A DNA stretch of 60,431 nt from Psilocybe azurescens. Taxonomy: Eukaryota; Basidiomycota; Agaricomycetes; Agaricales; Agrocybaceae. The translations under genes and the position numbers were made by a program. The stretch is taken from the NCBI GenBank assembly GCA_023853785.1, contig JAJIRX010000146.1:1-60431 (forward strand), written 5' to 3'. Under the pieces are notes generated by a model, which was not told the origin of the DNA, did not search any database, and was given only the letters and a program-made list of their open reading frames with translations. Numbering within the stretch: position 1 is the stretch's first letter; every line of letters starts with the position of its first letter. This document shows positions 45,296 to 54,863 of this stretch, piece after piece.

Positions 45296-46699
45296 CAGTT
45301 CGGGAATATATTGGGCACCATCATTGTCGTTGTCTACTATGTCTGCCCATGTCTGTTGCTCATATTTTAGTATACATGGGTGAATATCAATATGAAATAG
45401 TTCCAAAATTATTCCCCAATAAAGTGGAGCACATAACAATGCACAGGACCACTGCCACTGCTTTCTATCATTCAACTGTCTTAACTCATAGCAATTCAAA
45501 GATAGTTTGGAATATAATGCGAGGGCCAGTTGCACCTTCTCTTTGTGTACTCTGTAAACACACCAAAAACACATTTTGAATCTTTAATAACAAGCAATCA
45601 CTTGAAAACAGCACAGAAAAACTAATTCATCATCAATGGTCAAAATGTCTCTAGTTACTTTACAAGGTTTACAATAACTAAAATCCCAGGGGTGTCTATC
45701 TGGCACAAGTCTCAAAAGATTGAGGAGTCTGCTGCTAAGCCAATTGTTAACTTTGTTAAGAGTGTTTTCATCATTCAAAGAAGTGGGAATTGACAAATCA
45801 ATGAAGAGCCTGGTTCCATCAATATTGAAGAGAATGCATATGATGAACTGGGAATTGAAGAACTAGAAAGAGGGCTGGCCTCTCAGCAGGGGCTTGATAG
45901 GCTTGAGGGGAGTCAAAGGGGCATTTTCAACATTACTTTCATAATTATCTTGTACTTGTGATGTTTGTGAAGATGTAAAAGTGTAAATTGGGGACTGGGG
46001 CCCCAGATATCAGGAAATGGAGCCAGGTACCAAGGCATATTATCGTTGATGCAGAGGTCTGCTTTTGGTTTTCTTTTCAAGTTTCTGATGAAGTAATTGG
46101 AATGCACTATGGATGCCAGGGGAGTCAAGTCGCTGATGTACTCTTCACTTTCATCATTTACAGCTTTGTCTCTGTACTGCTCCTCAATGGCCATTTCATA
46201 GTTGCCTCATTGAATATGTCTTTGTATTTGAATAGATTTTTAAAACATTAGGGTTTGGCAGTGGGGTGTCCAACAACTTCTTGTCAGACTCCAGTTTAAT
46301 TAGAAATTTCTTTTATCTTCAACCCTGTCCAACTTCTTTTTAATTCTTGTCACCACAGCTGAAGGTTTAGAATTCTCCAGTGTCCATTGAACTTCAGTTC
46401 CAAAAGCCCTTTCCCAAGCTTGCTTGTATTCCAAGAAGGCCTTGACACAGAGATCCACCACATATTTCCATGGATGGAGGATTATAGTAGGGGGACTGAG
46501 GGGAGCAACATATCCTTCCTTGGCCACCACTTTCAGGTCGACCAGGAGGAAACCATGATTGGGCTTTGTTATGACTTCAGGCTTATATTCACATGCATGG
46601 ATAAAGCTGACAGTCAAGTAGTCAAGAACAGCAAGTTCCAAGCAGTACTCGAGTAAGAGGAGATTAGATTCTCAAGAACTGGCTAAGGAATAATAGCAG

Positions 46700-46949
46700 T
46701 GTCTACTGGCTATTTAAGTGTTTTGATATCTACAATTATAGTACAATATGAGTCCAAGTATGAGTCAGAGTGTGAGTCAGAACAAGAAGTGAGTCATAAC
46801 AGTATCAATAATGTGAGTCTGAGTAGAATGAGTCAGATATACAATCACATGATGTTGTCCATCATGTGACAAGAAGGCTTTATATACAAAGGTGAAAGGA
46901 AAAAGAAAAGAAAAAGGAAAAGAGCAAAGAAAATAAAGTGTCTATAACA
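46700..46949 (-). mobile_element. candidate 3' LTR with adjacent polypurine tract
   Basis: On the minus strand it begins TGTTATAGACACTTTATTTT, directly after GGAGGGGGGTAA, a polypurine-tract-like sequence. A TATATAAAG box sits near 46872. A TG...CA end can be placed at CCAGTAGACA (46700). Only one copy is present, so the boundary is tentative. The internal side lies to the right. Confidence 0.45.
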
Positions 46950-46960
46950 TTACCCCCCTC

Positions 46961-47153
46961 CTATGGTTCGACTGTCCCAGTTGAATTGTCTTCAATATCC
47001 ATAACGTTCTCCCGTGTTTTCAGCAATTCCAGCATCATCCATGGGGTTGTCGTAATCATGCTGATTGCTTCTGCCAAGAGCATCATCATGGTTGAAAGGA
47101 CAGTATTGTGCTGTGTGTCCTGGTGCACATCAGTGGTAGTAGGTGCATTTGAA
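46961..47153 (-). pseudogene. remnant coding end of an LTR retroelement
   Basis: The minus strand reads SNAPTTTDVHQDTQHNTVLS, TMMMLLAEAISMITTTP, ELLKTRENVMDIEDNS and GTVEP, then stop, just before the polypurine tract. An open frame running to the tract fits the end of a retroelement ORF. Beyond element D the same frame continues (NTNAPP at 48420-48401), showing that D split it. No domain is recognised. Confidence 0.4.
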
Positions 47154-47161
47154 GGTGGGGC
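47154..47161. repeat. 8-bp target-site duplication of element D, left
   Basis: GGTGGGGC, repeated exactly at 48401-48408. Confidence 0.92.
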
Positions 47162-48400
47162 GAGGTCTTTACCCTCACCCATATATTCCGGGTGGAGTCC
47201 ACCAACTCTGGCATGGAGTTGGTGGACTCCACATGAGATTAGTGACCTTTTTGGCAGGTATCCCAGCCATTTAGGGTGGAGGCTCCACATGGAGTCCAGT
47301 TGGAATTGACTCATCCTCCATGTGGACCAATGTGGAGGATGTGGAACTCCATCTGGACTCCATGTGGAACTTCATTTGGAGTTCATGTGGAGTCCATATG
47401 GAGTTCCACATTCTCTACATGGATTCTATTTGAATTTAACCTCAACTGAATAATCTTGGCCATCCTATATTTGTATTGATAAAGGTTGCCAAGTCCTTTG
47501 AACAAGTATTGTAAAAAAACTTGGGAATCTTGGCAAAAACTAATTAATTTATTGTTGATTCATATCATTATATCAACCATCAAACAAGTGATTATCTATG
47601 CTGTAAATGGTGTAATCCAGCTCCATTAAATGGTTCTGCTCCAAATCTTGTGGTTCTAGCAAAGACTAAAGATGGAACAGAATATTTTCAACAAGCATTT
47701 AATATACAAGCATGTGAACAATTAAACTCATTGTTAGGTGGCTTTGATTCAATTCTAAAGCACATAAAATCTGGGAATTTTGATTGGTTTTACATTCAAT
47801 GCTGTTATATCACACTCAAAATGTCATTCAAAAGCAGAAATGAAGAGAAAAGCCTCATCGAATTGATGATACTGAAGATGATGATGATGAAGAAAAGAAT
47901 GAAAACTATATTGAAAGACACTGGGATATAGAAGATGATGGGGCATAAGAGTGTAGAAAAAAAAGTGTATTCTAGTGTACCACTATAAATTATTTGATTT
48001 AATTTGAAGACTTTAAGAGCTTCATATAGACTTCTTACAAAGAATAGATTTATATGCTTGTAAGTCTACTACTCACTTAGATAATGAATTTAAAATAAAT
48101 ATACAAAAGCTCCATCTAGATTCTATCTAGATCTTGACTATACTAATAAAACAATAAAAATATTAAGACCTATGTGGAGTCCATGCAGAGTCCATATGGA
48201 GTCCAGGTGGACTCTATCTGGCCTCAAGTGGAATTGTATGGAGTTCAAGTGGACTCCACCTGGACTCCATCTGGACTCCACTTATCAAAGATGACTTTTG
48301 AACATTTACATATGTTCCAAGTGGACTCCATGTGGAGTCCACCACTTTGTATGGAGTTGGTGGACTCCATATGGAGTATATGGGTGGAGGTAAAGTACAC
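47162..48400. mobile_element. element D (GTACTTTAC superfamily, TCCATGTGGA type), reverse orientation
   Basis: Ends are GAGGTCTTTACCCTCACCC and GGGTGGAGGTAAAGTACAC, nearly the inverse of element C's ends, with an exact GGTGGGGC duplication. Subterminal sequence is shared with C: GGAGTCCACCAACTC, GGAGTTGGTGGACTCC and TCCATGTGGA dyads at 47190-47420 and 48170-48380. Unlike C it has no GC block, core or tRNA-like unit. Instead it holds the last exon of a cysteine-cluster-type gene. At 1239 bp it is a short internal-deletion form or a gene-carrying form. Confidence 0.92.
47485..47950 (+). pseudogene. KDZ-associated cysteine-cluster-type protein, last exon, in element D
   Basis: The + strand reads IVDSYHYINHQTSDYLCCKW, CNPAPLNGSAPNLVVLAKTK, FNIQACEQLNSLLGGFDSIL and SGNFDWFYIQCCYITLKM. 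Upstream, a decayed FVLIKVAK reading corresponds to YICIDKGCQ in another frame. The same protein is represented at 25480-25947 in element F. In related basidiomycete proteins this is the C-terminal region next to Cys clusters (CxC5/CxC6-like) associated with KDZ transposases. The acidic tail is frameshifted (MMMMKKRMK instead of D/E-rich). Confidence 0.7.
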
Positions 48401-48408
48401 GGTGGGGC
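48401..48408. repeat. 8-bp target-site duplication of element D, right
   Basis: GGTGGGGC, the exact copy of 47154-47161. Confidence 0.92.
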
Positions 48409-48419
48409 ATTGGTGTTGC

Positions 48420-49353
48420 GAGGACTTGTCACTCCCCACGTGTTCTGATCAGCGACCTAAAACTCTTTTCACCACCCAAATGGCCTGCAATTGCCCATAT
48501 TTTTGGCTAAACAGATCAGATCAGATCAGATCAGAAAACTCAGAACTGATCAGCCAACTCAGAAACTGAGTCAATTATTTTCAACAAAAAACTGAGCAGT
48601 ACAACTCAGCTCTAGGTCAGATCACCTGTAATAAAATAAATGTCATATATCAGGAATTAAAGATCTGCACCTGATTTGGTACTGTTTGCAGCAGATACAA
48701 AGGAAATCCTTGTTTGAAGTGAGCATTCAATACTGAAGTAAGAAAATAAAAAAATGCATTCATTAAAATTGAACCCAGGGCTACAGACAAGTCACATAAC
48801 TTGAACTTTACAGTATTTTGCATATTGAACATGCTGACATAATTACAGAAATATTGCCCTCAAATTTCTGATCATTTTGATATATAATATGTGGATATAG
48901 CTTGAGAGGAAATGCCAGAATATATTATTGGGTGTTGTAAAGAAGGGTATATAATTCATTAAATGTGGAAGATAATACAAGCATTAATAGTGTAGTTGGT
49001 AAAGCATGTGTAGAATTAGTATATATAAAGCTGTTGGTTCAATTTCTGTTGAGTGCATTTTATAATTTCACATTTATTACAAATATCATGTGACTTTAAT
49101 AGATTATGTAATGCTGACTAAGCAGAAATATTATATGATTTCAATAGTGTATTTGAAGTTTATGTAAGAAATTATTATGTAATACAGACTAAGTACAAAT
49201 ATCATGTGACTTCAGTACTTGCAGTTTATTATGTCTGTATATGAATTTCTGAGTAGATCTGTGCAGAACTGTATAGTTCTGTTCAGATCTACTCAGAGTT
49301 ACTCAGCGCTGAGTAGTACTGATCAGAGCTTGTGGGGGAGTGTAAAGTACTGA
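48420..49353. mobile_element. element G1 (GTACTTTAC superfamily, GATCAG type)
   Basis: The left end is GAGGACTTGTCACTCCCCAC and the right end is GTGGGGGAGTGTAAAGTACTG. Just inside both are CTGATCAG-type words: a CAGAT/TCAGA run with tandem GATCA at 48512-48536, ACTCAGAACTGATCAG, and ACTCAGCGCTGAGTA at 49297-49311. A tRNA-like unit is at 48981-49063. Flanking octamers (GGTGTTGC and CAGAATGA) do not match, so this copy's ends have been separated or rearranged. No ORF is recognised. Confidence 0.75.
48981..49063 (+). ncRNA. tRNA-like sequence in element G1
   Basis: Box A-like TAGTGTAGTTGG and box B-like GGTTCAATTTC with about 30 bp between, followed by a TTTT. It is less well preserved than the units in C, E1 and E2 and lies in the opposite orientation relative to the element ends. 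Confidence 0.45.
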
Positions 49354-49737
49354 CAGAATGACAAGACAAAATATATAACAAATATGTCACTGAGAGGGTG
49401 CAAAAAGTACACACCATTTCTACATTTTTTGTTTCTTCAATAGGCTATATCCCGCAACAGTCGCGGTTGCCTTGTGTTTCAAAGCAGCCCCTGCCCCATC
49501 ATTGGTAATCCCATCTGTGCTGTCAGGCCTGTGTAGAAGACGCTTATGGGAAGCGATGTAACTTTCATGGACTTTGGGCATCTCCCATCATGACTGCTGG
49601 AGCTGTTGTTGTCTGATCTGCAGGCACCTTTGTAGATGCCACTCGACTCCCCCTTCAGATGTGTTTATATGCAGTTGCTGAAGGGCATTCTCAATGTCGG
49701 TTGCACCTTGCACATTGTCAACCAACTTGTTGTTATT
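49354..49737. other. isolated superfamily-like terminus, then no gene
   Basis: GAGGGTGCAAAAAGTACAC at 49396-49414 resembles the GTAAAGTACAC terminus of the superfamily, but no partner end was found. The remainder to 49737 is the possible 3' end of the minus-strand Cys-cluster gene. Confidence 0.35.
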
Positions 49738-51287
49738 TTAAGCAGATGCAAGCTGGTTGACAGTTTCCTTCAACTTCTGAAATTTCAACATGAGGTGCTT
49801 GCTGTTGTACCTGACCACTTGAAGGCTAGAGACAATGTTCATGGGGATTCCTCTAAATTCCTTAGGTGTTGCCCACTTCCTCTCTATATCTTCCAGAATC
49901 TGCCTTGCTGCACAAGCATTGGGATTGAATGCCTCCTCTGACAGATCATCTGCCATCTCATAGTTGATTGTCATCCCAAAACCTAGAATTGGGGACTTTC
50001 CCACTGCTAACAGGCACTGCTTCTTTTTGGTGTTACACTCCATACAAGTGTGGGTGCTGTTGTCCTTGTTGACCATGACTAGGCATGGTATTTGTGCTCT
50101 AATGCATGACCTACAGGCAACCTCTCCTTCAGTCCACTCCCTGAGCTTTGATGACCTGGCTGAGGCTGCTTTGATGATACAAGCGGCCCCCACTTACGTC
50201 CCCCTCAACTGTGGATGTTGACAGAGGCAATCAACGAGCATTGGAATTAGATGTCTCCATTCTTTGGATAGGTGGACAGGCCCAATGAGTGGTGGTGGGA
50301 AGAGTGGCAGCCACAGATGTTGACATGATGGGTGGCTCTTGAGCCAGTTGATGAGCATTGGAGAGCTTCAAGATGGGCACAGGTTTCTTTTTCAATGGGA
50401 CTTGACATGTACATTTGCAAATGTCCTTTTGGTTTAAATCTACAAATATATTAGTTTTGTACTAGAGAAAATTAAATGCTTACCTTCTACTTCTTCTGAG
50501 TCCTCCTCATCATCACTCTCCATCCTTAATACTTCCTTCCCTTTACCTTTCTTCATTGTCAGACAATTTCTTGGCTTGTTTAGATTACCCTCCTCCTCAT
50601 TACTGAGGGCAGGATTTCTTGTTACTGTCACTTTTCTAGGTGGGATCTCCACAACCATGATCTTTAAATGCCATGAAGACTTTGATGAGTTGGATGCTGC
50701 TGCTGTTGGGATGACAGTGGTTTCCAGTTCTGTCTGCACTTCATCAGTGGTGGCAGCTTCCTCTATCTACACTTCACGGGTGGCAGTGACAGCTGCCTCA
50801 GCAATAGATCCATCATGTTGGTCTTCTGTACAGATATAAATATAAGATAAGTTTCTGACCAGAATGGATAACTTACCAAGCAGCACTGCAGATGCCACCT
50901 TTGAACAATTGCTTTGTTCATCTGCTCACATTTGTTTGTCTTTCCCTCTTCTTCCTCAAATGCTACAACTAATGCCTGGACTTGCTCATATCTAGGCCTG
51001 AGCCTTTCATTGCTGTTTGGCCCCTTGTTGATACCTTGCATCAGGGTTATGTAGACATTGAACCAAAGAGCACTGTCTGGCTCCAGGAGTTGCCATATTC
51101 AGAGGTGTGTAGCCAATATGCTCTCCTCTGTAAATAGACTTGTTATCACTGGCTTTTGACATAGATACCGTGGTTATATACTCACCAGTTATTCAAAAAG
51201 CTGCTTTAAATCACACTTGTATTCCTCTGGGTCAATGGTAATTATGCAAAGTTTGTTGTGAATTTGATTGATAATTTCTGAAGACAT
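49738..51287 (-). pseudogene. unknown Cys-cluster protein gene, divergent from KDZ
   Basis: The start is MSSEIINQIHNKLCIITIDP at 51287. Introns have GT...AG ends: about 51176-51125, and GTAAGTTATCC to CTGTACAG at 50877-50825. The protein contains MQGINKGPNSNERLRPRYEQ, a helical EEEEGKTNKCEQMNKAIVQR, DDEEDSEEVEG, and near the C-terminus ACRSCIRAQIPCLVMV, then CMECNTKKKQCLL. The C-x2-C-x6-C...C-x2-C-x6-C arrangement resembles a fungal Zn-cluster-like DNA-binding or gag-like motif. A stop (after TREV) and frame changes near 50300-50200 are present. Its head-to-head placement with the KDZ gene suggests an accessory gene of the same element. Confidence 0.5.
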
Positions 51288-51813
51288 TAACGCAGATGGA
51301 GGAGAAGATGATGAAGCAGAATATGTGATAATGATTAAATTGAGCAAAGGCATAGAAGATTGTTCAACTTTAGTGCCATGAGAAGTAAAACCAGTTCACG
51401 AACACAAACAATTGCATCATGTGACCTGAGTGACATGACCTGCTCGGACCTATAAACTCATTGTGCTGAGACTTATGTCAATCAAACCATGCAACCACAT
51501 TGCCACCTATTTTTGTAAACCTGTTGTCTTGGTCTAAATCATAATGTCAAAACACATGTCCTTTCAGTAGCAATCATTGTAGATCATTTTTTAGCCAAGG
51601 CAGCAGCTGAATGAAGCAAGTATATGTTAGTTTGGTGAAACAGGGACCAAAGGATTATCGATCACTCATGCCTTATGTGACATCAGTTTAAAAGGCTGTG
51701 CCAAGGATCAATTAATTAGCCAAGGCAGCCTCTGGATGAAGTAAATATATGTCAGTTTGGTGAAGCAGGGACCAAAGGATTATTGATCACTCATGCCTTA
51801 TGTGACATCAGTT
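51288..51813. other. intergenic between divergent genes
   Basis: Upstream sequence of the Cys-cluster gene (minus) and of the KDZ gene (plus). It contains a duplicated segment: TTTGGTGAA(A/G)CAGGGACCAA, AGGATTAT, GATCACTCATGCCTTATGTG and CATCAGTT occur at about 51633-51689 and 51756-51813. Confidence 0.5.
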
Positions 51814-51821
51814 CAAAAAGC
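51814..51821. repeat. 8-bp target-site duplication of element E2, left
   Basis: CAAAAAGC, repeated exactly at 54856-54863. Confidence 0.93.
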
Positions 51822-52559
51822 GTGTACTTTACAGTGCCCCCATTTTCCGTTGGACTCCAACGGACTTTCACCGGACCCAGCCAATTCCAATGGACAGTCC
51901 ATTGGACGTCCAATGGATTCCGTTGGACTTGAGAAAATTCGGTACCAGTCCAGTCAGAGTCCGGCCAAATTCCGGTCAAAGTCCGGTCAAGTCACTTCAA
52001 GACAGAAAACAGGTGGACTGGCGGACTGTCCAGTCCGTTGGACTTCCGTTGGACTTCCAGTGGACTTCCACTGGACTCTCAGCACTTAATTAGACCAGAT
52101 CCAAGAGTGCTCTGTCCAGTGGAGTCCAGTGGATGTCCAGTGGATGTCCAGTGGACTGTCACTGGTTTAATTGCAGACTTGGGAGGGAGTTAGGGACAGT
52201 AGCAATGTTCTTGGAAGCTTTGGGAGCCATATTAAGGGAAGCTAGATCACTAGGATAATACTTCAATCTTATCTTTAATTCATGTAACAATGTAATATAA
52301 TATATTGAAAACTATATACTACATTATTATCTGACTTTGTGAATTTCACTAAGTCCAACTTTAAATTCACATGGAATGGAATCCAATTGGATTCCAACTG
52401 GAATACTTTAATCTTAGCTTAAATTTATGTGACAATGTAATATAATATATTAAAAACTATATACTACATGATTATATACAGGTAAAAATAAAATAAAAAC
52501 ATAATAAAAGAAACAAAAAAGAAAAACAGAAAGAAAAGAAGCGGGAAAAAGGGGGGCGG

Positions 52560-54215
52560 AGGGTACATTGGTGGTGCCGTCGTCCATGTTATCGACATCG
52601 TGGTCGGCCGTACCCGTCGTTGTATGCGTCGGTGTCGCCGTCGGGTGTTGTCGTCGACCGTACCGGCTGTGGTACGTGTCGGTGTCGTCCGTGCGATGTC
52701 GTGGTATGCGTCGCTGCTGTCGTCAGCGTGTCGTGGTCGTCTCCCTGTCGTCCTCGCTGTCGCTGTGGTGGTACGTGTCGTTGCGGTCCGTACCCGTTGT
52801 GGTACATGTTGGTGTCGTCCGCCGTGCCTCTCCTGGCACCCGTCGGTCCCTTCGTCAGCGGGTCGTCGCGGTCCGTACCTGTCGCGGTACGTGTCGGTGT
52901 CGTTGTCGTGTCGGTGTCATCGTCGCGTGTTGTCGTCGCCCGTGGTGGTATCCGTCGGTGCCGTCGTCGCGGGTTGTCCTCGTCCTCGCCCTCGCCGTCC
53001 TCGCCGTCCACGTCCTAGCCGTCCTCGCCCTCGCCGTCCGTCTACGTCCTCGTCCTCGCCGTCCGTCCACGTCCTCGCCGCCGTCCACGTCCTCGCCGCC
53101 GTCCTCGTCCTAGCCGCGTCCTCGCCTCGCCGTCGTCCTCGTCCCCGTCCACGTCTCGCCGCCCGTCCTGGAGTCCTCGCCGCTGTGCCCTCGCTGTCGT
53201 CCTCGTCCCGCTGCCGTGCACCTCGCTGTCGTCCCCTCGTCCTCGCCGCCGCCTTGCCCTCGCTGTCGTCCTGCGTCCTTCCGCCGTCCGTCCTCGCCGC
53301 CGTCCTCGTCCTCGCCGCCGTACTTGTCCTCGCTGCCGTGCTTGCCTCGCCGTCGTCCTCGTCCCCGCCCGTACTCGCCTCGCCGCTTCGTCCTCGTCCT
53401 AGCCGCCGTGCACTCGCCCTCGCGTCGTCCTCGTCCTACCGTCCCCGTCCACGTCCTCGCCGCCGTCCCGTCCCTCGCCGCTGTACTTGCCCTCGCTGTC
53501 GTCCTCGTCCCGCTGCCGTACTCGCCCTCGCCGTTGTCCTCGTCCTAGCCGCCCATTACTCGCCCTCGCCGTCGTCCTCGTCCGTCCCCGTCCACGTCTC
53601 GCCGCCGTCCTGTCCTCGCCGCTGTACACCCTCGCTGTCGTCCTCGTCCGCCGCCGTACTCGCCCTCGCCGCCGTCCTCGTCCTAGCCGCCGTACTCGCC
53701 CTCGCCGTCGTCTCGTCCTCGTAGTCCACGTCCTCGCCGCCGTCCTCGTCCTCGCGCTGTACTTGCCCTCGCTGCTGGATCGTCCCGCTGCCGTGCAGCC
53801 TCGCCGTTGTCCTCGTCCTCGCCGCCGTACTCGCCCTCGCCGTCGTCCTCGTCCGCCGCCGTACTCGCCTCGCGTGGTCCTCGTCCTCGCCGTCGTCCTC
53901 GTCCTCGCCGCAGTCCTCGTCCTCGTCGCGTGCACCACGCCCTCGCTGTCGTCCTTTCGCCGCCGTCCTTGCTCTCGCCGCGTCCTTGACCTCATCCTGG
54001 TCCACGCCGGTGTCTTGGCCCTCACCGTCGTGGTCGTGGTCCTAGCCGTCGTCCTCGCGGTCCTCGCCCTCGCCCTCGCCCTCGCGGTCCTCGTCGTGGT
54101 CCTCGTCCGCGTCCTCGTCCGCGTCCTCGTTGTCGCTGTCGCGGTCGTCCGCGTCCTCGTCCCTACGTCGGTGTGGCCGTCGCGGTCGTTCTCGTCCTCT
54201 GTCGCGTCGGGTTGG
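52560..54215. repeat. GC-rich block of element E2
   Basis: About 1.65 kb of CTCGCCGTCGTCCTCGTCC, CTCGCCGCCGTCC and related words. Frames stay open on all strands, up to 374 codons, with P/R/S, V/L/A or R/T/D compositions. Length differs greatly from E1's block (about 770 bp), as expected for slippage-prone repeats. Confidence 0.88.
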
Positions 54216-54404
54216 CTCTCGCCTGGCTCCGACCGACGAGGGGGCGGTGGTGGTGGTGGAAGGAAAAATGGTTGGGGTCGGAATCAACAACGGACCGACG
54301 CTGGCATCAATATGTCACGCCAGCGTTGTTGTTTGTCCCGTGCCGAGCAGTGCTGAGAATTTCGGCCGCATCACTATCTATTTAACTAATTTTATAATTT
54401 TCCA

Positions 54405-54489
54405 TAAGCCTTTGTGGCTCAGTTGGTTTATCGCGCTTGCGTTCGGCATTCTCCGATGCCCGAGTTCAATTCTCGTTAGTGTCTTTTTT
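54405..54489 (+). ncRNA. tRNA-derived Pol III unit in element E2
   Basis: GCCTTTGTGGCTCAGTTGG (box A-like), a GGCATTCTCCGATGCC hairpin, CGAGTTCAATTCTCG (box B with T-arm-like stem) and a run of seven T after GTGTC. It lies about 370 bp from the element's 3' end, as in C (376 bp) and E1 (342 bp). Confidence 0.74.
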
Positions 54490-54855
54490 TCTATACTAGT
54501 ATAAATTATAATAAAAGGACATCCGTTGGACTTCCATTGGAATTCCGTTGGACTTCCATTGAATTCCGTTGGACTTGTCCGCTGGAATTCCAATGGTCAT
54601 GTCCGGTGGGATTCGATGGACTTCCATTGGACTTCCGTTGGACTCTGTTGGTTCTGTCCGGTCATTTCCAGTGGACAGTCCGCCTGGACAGTCCGTTGGA
54701 CTTGTAGTCCGGTCGGACTTTCACCGGAATCTCACCGGAATCTCACCGGAAAAATTCAGCAGTCCTAGACCAGAAAAATTGTCATTCTGAATATAGAAAG
54801 TCCGACGGAGTCCGACCGGAGTCCGACCAAAAAATGGGGGCTGTGTAAAGACCTC

Positions 54856-54863
54856 CAAAAAGC
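54856..54863. repeat. 8-bp target-site duplication of element E2, right
   Basis: CAAAAAGC, the exact copy of 51814-51821. Confidence 0.93.

Larger units (their letters stand above)
43127..46641 (-). pseudogene. unknown gene interrupted by element E1
   Basis: Minus-strand coding pieces include VLDYLTVSFIHACEYKPEVI, LHPWKYVVDLCVKAFLEYKQ and AWERAFGTEVQWTLENSK (46641-46300). Also present are NDESEEYISDLTPLASIV with AFPDIWGPS-like sequence (46194-45913), LVPDRHPWDFSYCKPCKVTR (45700-45650), and WSCALLCAPLYWGIILELFH ending IVDNDNDGAQYIPELDG (45480-45296). After removing E1 and one target copy, the frame resumes as VLFPKVMAAYGV and stops at 43127. So the E1 insertion point is inside coding sequence. 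Other frame breaks are present. I do not recognise the family. Confidence 0.5.
51822..54855. mobile_element. element E2 (GTACTTTAC superfamily, TCCAATGGA type)
   Basis: Ends are GTGTACTTTACAGTGCCCCC and GGGGGCTGTGTAAAGACCTC, inside an exact duplication. From 5': TCCGTTGGA/TCCAATGGA dyads (51848-52160), AT-rich spacer, A-rich stretch and AAAAAGGGGGGCGGAGGGTA (52549-52565), GC-rich block (52560-54215), core (GTCGGGTTGGCTCTCGCC, TGGCTCCGACCGACGAGGG, 54208-54285), a CAACGGACCGACGCTGGCAT segment, the tRNA-like unit (54405-54489) and 3' dyads with repeated TCTCACCGGAA (54720-54750). It interrupts the KDZ gene. It is about 900 bp longer than E1, almost all in the GC block. Confidence 0.93.

Noticed and set aside
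52600..54356. Frames of 374 and 289 codons in E2
   Set aside because: Same composition artefact; no motif and no conservation with E1.
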